Source: Zhengitettix transpicula (Eukaryota > Arthropoda > Insecta > Orthoptera > Tetrigidae). Taken from it: a stretch of 64,000 bases of DNA. Where the stretch lies: positions 27,128,629 through 27,192,628 of the forward strand of contig CM073592.1 in the NCBI GenBank assembly GCA_037074705.1, written 5' to 3'. Shown here in pieces: positions 55,469-64,000 of the stretch. Every line of letters begins with the position of its first letter. The stretch's first letter is position 1. Below the pieces are notes generated by a model. That model was not told where the DNA came from, made no database searches, and saw nothing but the letters and a program-made list of their open reading frames with translations. The position numbers and the translations under genes were made by a program.

Positions 55469-58400
55469 GTGAGTACCTCGAGGAGAAAGTGACAGCTTTG
55501 ACGGATGGACGCGGCTTTCTCCGCGGCGTCGCCTTTCACTGCGACGCCCACGCCTCCCACGCACATGCTGCTGGTCTCTTCCAGCTCCGTGTTTACTAAT
55601 CCCGAGTGGCTGTCACTATCTCGCTTTTTCCTCTTTTGCTTAGATTTCTCCAAACACTCATTCCGACATCTGTTAACCTCATCACTTCGCAATTTCCCTC
55701 ACGTCTACTTCCAATTTCAACATTTTTCTGTAAGTTCACGTCATTTAAATCGCGTCCTGCATTCTTCCGCTCTTCGTCCACGTGTCAATTATACACTCGC
55801 ACGATTCTACTTCGTATATAATTTTTGCACGTGCTACAGAAACTTTTACACTTTGTCGTATTATTCTAGTATTTTTTCCGCTACCGTATTTCCTTCCATT
55901 GCTGTGTGCCTAAATTTGCGACTAGCTAAACTCTTCCTTCTACCTTTAATTCCTTAAACGCCACACCCAACCAAATTATAATTACAGTTCCCACAGATTT
56001 TTTTTCTTCATTCCTTTCCGACATCATATTTAAATTTGTTCCAGTTCTGCTTCTTTCCCCCCGTGAATCTAACGCTGCACGTGTCAGACAAGTTCTCGCA
56101 TTCATTCTTATATAAACCATTAAACTGTATTTTCCCAATCCAGATTCCGTAATATAAATTAACTCTCAACCAGTACTTTTAAAAATATTTTACTAATATC
56201 TCTATATCGCCGATATAAGCACTATTTAATTTATCGACATTTAATTTCAGTTGAGGAAACTTGAGGGAGTCTGAACATGAAGTTATTACACCAGTAATGA
56301 AGTAATATTTGTCTGTATCTTCACAATTATCTTCTCTGAAATAATCTCGCATTTCAACCTTCTCACACATTCATACTTGTACCCAATCGTCTGATGGCAG
56401 TTTTAAAAGTTGCACAAAAATCGATTTACCTTTTTTTTCAGTAAACCTGAGCTTTGACTCTGTAATCGTCATCCACTTTGTTTTGTTCCGTTCTGGAAAC
56501 TAATTCAGCTACATGCATACGAAAACAATTAACAACTCGTGTTATTTGGTCCTTCAATGATCCATTTACCAACCCTCTTAACCACCAGTGTCTAGTCTTG
56601 TGAGTAAACTTATTCAAATAAGCCCCTCTGTTACATTTCTTTCTTTTGAATTTTTAATAATTATTTTTAAAAATTATAACAATTAACACTTATTTTTTTT
56701 GTATTTTATAAAATTTGGTTTAAAATCATTTCTCAATTTTTTTTCTGAGATCTGTAAACGTTACCAGTCTTGTATTTCCTTGTACCATCAACACGTCTTG
56801 TATGTTTCAAGTGAGTAAAATCTTCCGGATTCAAGGGAGAACTTGTACCGTAATTCCCATTCTGTGCTTGTTGGTAATAGAGGGGTACTTCTGTAGTCCC
56901 CGGGTGAGCTGAGTGACGCAGACGTGTGTGTTCTCTAAATGAGATGTGTTCTCTTTCATAGTGTGGTGTCCATCGATGGCGTGTGCGTCTTAGAGAATGT
57001 CGCTAAATCTGTCTTCCTGCTTTGGTCTTCGCCTAACATTACCCCTGGAAGGCTCGAGGAAATCCCAAAGCGTGAAGCTACGGCATTATCTTGTGAATTG
57101 TACGAGATTCCGAAGGGGGGCGGGGGGGGGGGGCGAATCTGAAAGGTTGTGTGTTAAGTCCTCGAACACGACGCGAATGAAAGTGTTCGTTCTGGGCAAA
57201 GCTTCCTCTTAACATCCTTTGCGTACATTTTAGCACACGCCTAGTTTCGTGTCGCCCTACAAACAAACAGGGCTAATATTTTATGAAAACAACAGAAGCT
57301 TAGAGATGAGCCAAGTCTTTCAGTGTGCTTCGGGCCTTTATTTGTTTTGAAAGCCTAACTCGGGTTAGTAATTCGCTATGTGACATTTCAGGGGAACGTC
57401 TTAATTATACTAACCACGTGGCACTGAATTTTCAAATGCTTTAAGGTTTCCTAAATAGCAAAGTATTCGTTTCCTTTAAAATTGAACCGTTTTTTACAAA
57501 TTGACTGTAATTGTTATACCTTTATGTAGTGTTAATACCTAGTTTAGTATTTTAGACCTTGACAGGGCCGCGAGATTTGTAAGTAAAATGCGTGAAAGGG
57601 CTTAAACGGCGTTTAGATTCGCGTGGCGAAGTAAAACTCGCGTGTCACAGAAAGGGAAACCCGGAGACTCCATTTCACCGGGCGGCCTCGTTACCACAAT
57701 GCACGTGTCACTACCTTACAGGGCATCCTAAGGGATCAGCTGCGTTTCTCTCCTTCAGCCCTTACACGTGCACATTATACTCAATAATTATTAAAGCTTG
57801 GCAAATTGAAATCATTTGGCAGTTTTCAGGAAATAAATATTTTCTTCTACCTTACTTACGTTATTTTGTTTTCGATGCTTCTTGACAATATTGTTTAAAA
57901 TAAAATATATAATAGAGGAAAAGGGACGGAAATGTCCGATGTTTAAAATAGGATGAATCAGAGTCTGGTCGCTCATACAAGTTCAAGTTCTGTTTACAGA
58001 TTTCTAGAGGACACTTAGAACAAACTGGGACTTCGAGAAGACCGATACAAGTATTGTAGTTGCGACACAATCTTGATCGATGCTATGTAGACATATTCTT
58101 TAAAAATATACGATCAAATATATTGGTTTCAGCGTCACTTATGAAAAAGTCTTGAAAATTAAATTTTGTGATTAAATTCCCGTTATTATGCTAGTTTGGA
58201 TTCGGACACGCTACTTTGATGTTTGTTGTTCCTTATATTTCCGTGACTTCTGGTTTTTGTTTCTTTTAATTTTACTTTACTTATAGTCGCGTCAACTTCT
58301 AATGTCATTACCGACTGTTGCATTTAACTCGTGGTCCTCGTCCGGATTCGAATCCGGGGCCTCTGTGATGCGAAGAAGTCACGCTGACCATTACTCCACC

Positions 58401-60362
58401 ATTCGAAGGGAATTTAATGTACCACGTCGCTAGTTCTGTATCCCTTTTTGTATGATTGTGGAGGCAGGTGTGGGTGTAGCAAGGGTGTGTGTCTTCGTTG
58501 TTGGAGGATGAGAGATCCGTAAGTCAGAACTGACACATTTCAAGATTTTTAGGCCGGCGACCAGCTTGATCTGAATAAATACGATCCTGTAAATATTTTG
58601 CTGCTCCAGCTGTCTGGATAATCGAGTCAAGTGAATGAGTTCTCGAGAAGAAAACAAATTGAAATATTTAAATATTCTCAGCTTTGACAGTCCAAAAAAA
58701 ATGCAGTACATCGTCTTAATATTTTTCTTCTTCCTCAACATTCATGTAAATTGAAATTTATGTAAGAACCCGCCACATACCATAAGCGTATGGGATTAAT
58801 TAGTTTAAAGCTAATGTTGAAATATGCATTTTAAAGTGTTAGTTTCCCTATCACTTTTAAAACTATTGCTCTGACATTGTCTTCCAACTCAGTACTAAAC
58901 ATACATACATCAAAGTTTCTTTGGTAATTATAAATAAAATTTAAACAGTAATCGTTTTATACGTTCGCAGAGTTTAGACACATAATAATGTAGTCATTCC
59001 TAAATAATGTATTCCCTTAATAAATTAAATTAATAAAGACGATAACCGTTTTCTCCAAATTATAATTGTAAAACGCCTTTCGACAACGGAGATGCAGTCC
59101 GCGGCACTGCGGCGTCGCGTTATCTGCCTACTTGCCAGGGGAAGGTAAAATTATCTTTTAAAAAATTATCACAATAGAAAAATGCTGCCTTAATATATTC
59201 CAGGGCAATTGCAGCCACTTAAAGGTATTTGAAAAAATATGTTTAATCATAATTCACTTAATAAATACAAGAACTTGCTAAACGACAAAAATTGAACTCT
59301 CAAGTTTATTGAAAACTAATTCAGAATAATGCAATAGAAATATATTTAACAACTTTTTTCGATTCAAGGTTCTCCTTCTCATAGTTTTTGTTTTTTAAAA
59401 AATAAAAAAGAGTGTCTTGAAGTGTCCATGTGGAAAATATTGTCTCTCTTTCAACATTTACTTCGTTTCCTACTCTAGCTTTCTGTCTCTCGCTTGTCTC
59501 CTTCTAACACGGCACTGGAACGTATCTCTAATTTTACTACTTCATTATCTACTTAAATCACTCAATATTACGTATTAAATTTCTTTTTATAAAATTACGA
59601 GCGACTGATAATAAATTGTCTTCGACTTGGTTTCTATATTTTTCGACACATCAATTTGCTTGCTTCTAACCGAAAACCCTAAAAAAATGGTATCGCACAT
59701 GACATATTGGACAAACAGTGGCAGCCGCACTTTCCTAATCTTGAATTTTCTTCCGCGAAAACTTTTTAATTACACTTAATTTTCTGTTCTAGTATTCTAA
59801 CTCTCACGCCGTAACTTTTATTTGTTAGTCTATCCTTGAATGCGATAAAGAATTTCTACTACTCACTTGGTTTTTAATATTTCCGCCCCATTTACTTCCT
59901 CCTTGATGTTTCCTTTCATACAAAACTCCTTAATTTGTCATTTATCATGTAAACAATTTAAGGATGAAAAGTTCCATTCAATAAATTTTAAAGTCATTTT
60001 CAGAAGCATTAAAATTATTATACACAGCGTTGATCTCCTCCGGTATTCTCAGAATTCCAGCCCCTTCACACACCTGAGTCTTTTCTTGACCGCGCACAAA
60101 AATTGTTTCTAAAGCAGAGGCAACGATTGCACCAACTGTTCTGCCGTCTGGAGACGGAAGTGTTCTTTAATTGACCATTCTCCTCTTTTATTTACCACGA
60201 ACGTCCCTGTTTCGCGTTTTTCTCTTCCGATCCTCACAGGTCTCAATTCCGCATTCGCCGACAATTTCCACTGTGCCACATCTGAATGATCTTCCCCGTC
60301 GTGATCAAACATGGAATCGAAGTTACGTAGTGTTTGTGGTTGCAGCTGTGGATGCCTGTAAG
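55469..60362. other. Region without supported gene, possibly 5' intron of the serine protease
   Basis: AT-rich. It includes a G-run pair at 57115-57133 (G6, C, G12), possible quadruplex DNA, and a tRNA-derived piece at 58328-58408. No coding exon found. Confidence 0.4.
58328..58408 (-). repeat. tRNA-derived sequence (SINE head or pseudo-tRNA)
   Basis: On the minus strand an A-box-like TGGAGTAATGGTCAGCGTGA is followed about 30 nt later by a B-box-like GGATTCGAATCC. The T-arm does not fold canonically (4-bp stem with 8-nt loop) and the acceptor ends do not pair. A functional tRNA is therefore unlikely; a tRNA-derived SINE fragment fits better. Confidence 0.5.
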
Positions 60363-63267
60363 ATGCTGCCCCTGTGGACCTCCTGGCTTCTGCTGCTGGC
60401 GGTGTCCGCCCCCGACGCCTCTGCGGGGGCGGTGCGATGGCGACGCAGCGGAGGCTTCCCCAAGTTCCCGTTCCACAACGCCGCAGTGTCTGCAGACGTG
60501 AGCTGCGGAACCAGAGACGTGAAGTATCCCTCGCAAACGCTGGCCAAGATCGTGGGCGGCGCCGACACCGTCTACGGAGCCTTCCCCTGGCAGGTGAGAG
60601 CAACTGTCACAAAACAAAACCCATTTGTCGAAGCACAACGACTTGTAATGACCGGCAATGACGTTCACATCAAGCAGTAGCAACGCTATGCCCAAACTCT
60701 AAAGTACCATCCATAAACTGGATAAGGGGCGTGTATTGGTGCGTCGATGATCCTGAATTTACGTCGTGGTCAGATAATTTTTCTATATTTCATTACCCAG
60801 CCAAAATTTCTATGCGATTATTCTACCAGGCGTGATCCTGTAAATTGAGAGATTTATTCCAAGGTGAATAACATTCGTTTCAGAGATAACAAAATTATTT
60901 TATTGAATTTTAAGTCATATGAATCATTACAGAGGTTGGGATCGCGATGCGTTACAATACTACATTTCTAATTAAGTATGGTTTGTCTGTGACCCAGTAT
61001 ATACAATATGATTTCAGGGATAAAGGGATGAATTGAATCACGGAAAATAAGTACTCAATTCAGAATATCGTAACGTTCTCTAATTTCTCCTTTCGCATTT
61101 TCTTTTCTTGTCACAAAGGATTCAGACAAGTGAAACATAAAAATATTTTTATTTAATTTTTTTTTACTTACAGAATTTGCTTGTTAATAATTTATACTTC
61201 CCTTGCCTCATCTCACGCGGAAAAAATAATAAAAATGCCCAGTTAGACTGTCAATGTCGACCATTGTTTTAATCAAAATATTTACTGAGCTTTGTTTGAG
61301 GGTGAAGTGACAACGATGCGTCACGATATTACATTTAATCTTCGATCATCAGTAGAAGAGGTCCATAAAACTGAAAGTTATTCATGTTCATATGCTTCGC
61401 TTGACATTATACAGACATGGAGTGATGGGATCTGCGTAAATTCTTGTAGGATACTAAAAATAATTATTTTGTCGAGTATTAACCGGGAGGTTTCGAGTGT
61501 ATCAAACTCGCTTTTTGTGAAGGGTGTTAACCGGATGATCATTTAGAGTTATAATTCTGAAAGTGGAAAGTGATGCGCATTTCTTACTTCTTATTTTGGT
61601 GTGAGTCATGTATGTAATTGATATAGAGTTGTAGGTTTGTGGATGTATAACAGAAACTAGGAATTGAGTCAGAGTTTCGGATAGATGATGATATCATGGA
61701 CGATGAAGAGTAGAATCGTGTGGAGCTCGTAACGCTAGCACTTACTTGGGGAGCTACCTTGGCTCGTGTTACTGTAGTGCCTTTGTTTCCCGTCGCTGTG
61801 CAGGTGGACATCCAGACGCGCAACGGCGCCCGCTACGAGCACAACTGCGGCGGCGCCGTCGTGTCGGAGCGCGTCGTGGTGACGGCGGCGCACTGCGTCT
61901 TCTCCAGAAGCGCCGCGGAGATGCGCATCATCGTGGGCAAGCACCAGCTCAGCGGACACGACCAGTTCGAGCAGGTCTTCCGCGTCGACAAGGTCCTCAC
62001 ACATCCTGACTACCGCAAGCGTGAGTATCGGGACTTAAAAATTATTCCTAATGAAACATCGCGGGTCCTGATCAAAGCAGCACTTCCGCAGAAATGTTAC
62101 ACCTCCCACCATTTCCCTTTAATCAACAGCTCACGAGACAATAGTCAATTACAAAGGCTTCCATTTGAGCTGGGTGAGTTCCGGTATAAAAGTAGTGGCA
62201 TATCTGAGTCCTATATTTCCATGTCCAGGTTATTATCAATAGTGCCTCTCGCTTAAACTAAATTCATTAATATATGTTTTACGAACAGAAGTATAATTTG
62301 TAAATAACCTCCAATCTATGTGAAACTTCATTAATTCTATAGCATTGAGATGGATCATTAGAATGGATTTGCTAAGGAATAAGAATCCTAGCACTACTTG
62401 TAGGCATATTTAATCAATTAAGTACACAAATTTGGTAAAAAAAAATAACTTACCAGCGAGGAATTGATTAATGGTAGGATCTCTGTCAGAGGAGTTTCAA
62501 ATTTCATGAAACCTTTTGGAGTACACTAATTTTCACCTCTGTGTCACAAAATAAATTGTTTTTAGTGTTCGATCCCGTCACGTTTATACCCCACAAACAT
62601 AAAGTTCCTGCTTATCTAATAGACACGTGCATAGAACTTATAGTAATCTCTGTTAATTCACTGTTAAACATTGTGAAAGAAGTTAGTAACATACGATTAT
62701 GAAACTAAACTACTGATTATTTAATTTAGTATCTGGTTTCATTGATTGTATTTGTTATCCTCAGAGGGATCGTACAGTAACGACATCGCCCTGCTGGGCA
62801 TCGCGGCGCCGGGGATCCGCTTCAACTCCCACGTGCGGCCCATCTGCTTGCCGGCGCCCGTGGGGCGGAGCGGGGGTGGTAATGCAAGCAATGCGTCGTG
62901 GTGCAGTGTGACGGGCTGGGGCGCCGTGGCAGAGGAGCGTCCCGAGCAGCTGGCCAGGGTGCTGCAGGCCGCAGCAGTGCCTCTGCTGGCGCAGGAGACG
63001 TGTCGGGCCAAGGACGTGTACGGGGGGCGGCACCAGTCCATCCTGGACAGCATGCTGTGCGCGGGGCTGCTGGACGGCGGCGTGGACGCCTGCGGGGGCG
63101 ACTCCGGGGGCCCTCTGGCCTGCGAGGAAGGAGGCCGCTTCGTGCTGACGGGCGTTGTCTCGTGGGGCGACGGCTGTGCCAAGAAGGGCCGTCCCGGCGT
63201 CTACACCAGGGTGTCCCACTTTACCGCGTGGATTCTAGACTCTCTGTCGGACAAGCTCGTCCTCTGA
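60363..63267 (+). CDS. Secreted trypsin-like serine protease (complete, 3 exons, 316 aa)
   Basis: Exons 60363-60593, 61804-62020 and 62765-63267; all GT-AG, 951 nt in phase, stop TGA at 63265. Signal peptide about 1-21 (MLPLWTSWLLLLAVSAPDASA). A short propeptide with Cys48 precedes the activation site LAK62/IVGG, a trypsin-type cut. The catalytic triad is His107 (TAAHC), Asp156 (SNDIALL) and Ser263 (GDSGGP). Asp257, six residues before the Ser, predicts cleavage after Arg/Lys. Ten Cys fit the five chymotrypsin-fold bridges, including Cys48 to Cys177 (RPICLP), which would keep the propeptide attached after activation. There is no clip domain. Two N-glycosylation sites lie at Asn189 and Asn192. 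It resembles insect digestive or haemolymph S1 proteases; the substrate is unknown. Introns 60594-61803 and 62021-62764 are AT-rich without features. Confidence 0.92.
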
Positions 63268-64000
63268 CGATGTCCGATAACTTCCCTTGTACATACCACC
63301 CAGACCCTTCCCTGTACAGTAAATTATCGTGTAAATAGTATTTATAAATAATACAACTACAGTATTACCTTATATTTTGTTTCATTAATCCCTTGTATAA
63401 TAACAATGCCTTACCCAGACTTCTCAACTAAAAAACTGAACTTTATAAATCATATTTTGAATTATTTTCTTTTCAAATATTTTTATATCATTAAATAAAA
63501 ACCGAGGTTTTAGAAATTATAAAATCTTCAATTTTAAAAAAAATATTTAAAATCATACATTTTATGAGAACGGTAAAACGGGATTTATTCAACGACCTAA
63601 AATACACCTTATCTTAAAATTAGTTAATTTAATACTTTAATGCGACTGAGGTAATAGGTAAATATTTTATTATATAAAGAATATAAATTTGACGAAGAAC
63701 AGAAGGCTGAGTTTTTAAATATATTAATAAAGTTATTAAGAATAGGGCAATATATTTTCAAAACTAAATGACTGCCTTTCATGGCCATAAATTTGTACCA
63801 GTACACTGCAGATGAATACGAAATAACTCTGGGAACATGTGGAGTGCGGAGCTGAAGAATTAATTTCAATGGATGGACCATGACATTTATTTGCTGAAAC
63901 TGATACGAGAACGGCAATTTGAAGAGTAAATAAAGGACTACTTCACGAATTACATAAGTAAATGTCACACAGGTAACAAAAGCGAAGAAATAAGAATATT
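63268..64000. other. Serine protease 3'UTR and AT-rich flank
   Basis: AATAAA at 63494-63499 is the likely poly(A) signal, about 230 nt after the stop. The remainder is AT-rich, with only short ORFs lacking motifs. Confidence 0.5.

Noticed and set aside
58328..58408. Functional tRNA gene on the minus strand
   Set aside because: The T-arm and acceptor do not fold correctly, so it is kept as a tRNA-derived repeat only.
59090..59145. Minus-strand TFPWQVG reading resembling the protease FPWQ motif
   Set aside because: A stop follows within four codons and no activation motif precedes it. Likely chance.

Overview
The window looks like nuclear DNA of an insect. The genes are spliced, with GT-AG introns and insect-type protein families, the spacers are long and AT-rich, and the repeats are eukaryotic retroelements. 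Mdm2, a gene Drosophila lacks, is present, and copia-type and Penelope-type elements are seen. Together with the large introns this suggests a non-dipteran, perhaps polyneopteran insect such as a cockroach, termite or stick insect. The species assignment is inference only.

Layout, all protein genes on the + strand. (1) 1-2102 holds the 3' part of an Mdm2-type E3 ubiquitin ligase: acidic/linker region, RanBP2-type zinc finger and C-terminal RING. (2) 5610-11798 is a complete eight-exon adenosine kinase of 347 aa, starting with a 17-nt coding micro-exon. (3) 14907-14990 is a tRNA-Leu(CAG). (4) 16400-18601 is a CpG-rich promoter/5'UTR region for (5) a complete KAT6 (MOZ/MORF, fly Enok) MYST histone acetyltransferase at 18602-45383. 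Its 14 coding exons all join in phase and give 2,581 aa: winged helix plus H15, double PHD, MYST catalytic domain, acidic/basic tails, Gln/His-rich region and a conserved C-terminal tail. (6) 45384-60362 has no gene I can support; it is retroelement debris. (7) 60363-63267 is a complete three-exon secreted trypsin-like serine protease of 316 aa.

Mobile DNA. A roughly 545-bp poly(A)-tailed short retroposon occurs four times. Two copies lie in KAT6 introns with clear 13-bp target-site duplications. Two lie back to back in a copia-type remnant and share one target site, giving three copies of the same target sequence. A Penelope-like element remnant with a GIY-YIG region lies at about 51440-52010, and its 3' tail recurs at 3462, 14020 and 33287, twice as a foldback. 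Decayed transposase pieces lie in introns of the adenosine kinase and KAT6 genes.

The genes are not an operon or obvious functional cluster; they are ordinary neighbours (p53-pathway control, purine salvage, chromatin acetylation, extracellular proteolysis). I found no clear evidence of a new biological system. The best leads are the re-used retroposon target site, the Penelope-tail foldbacks, the paired YY1-type sites and duplicated block upstream of KAT6, and a possible small gene with an RFX X-box nested in KAT6 intron 1.
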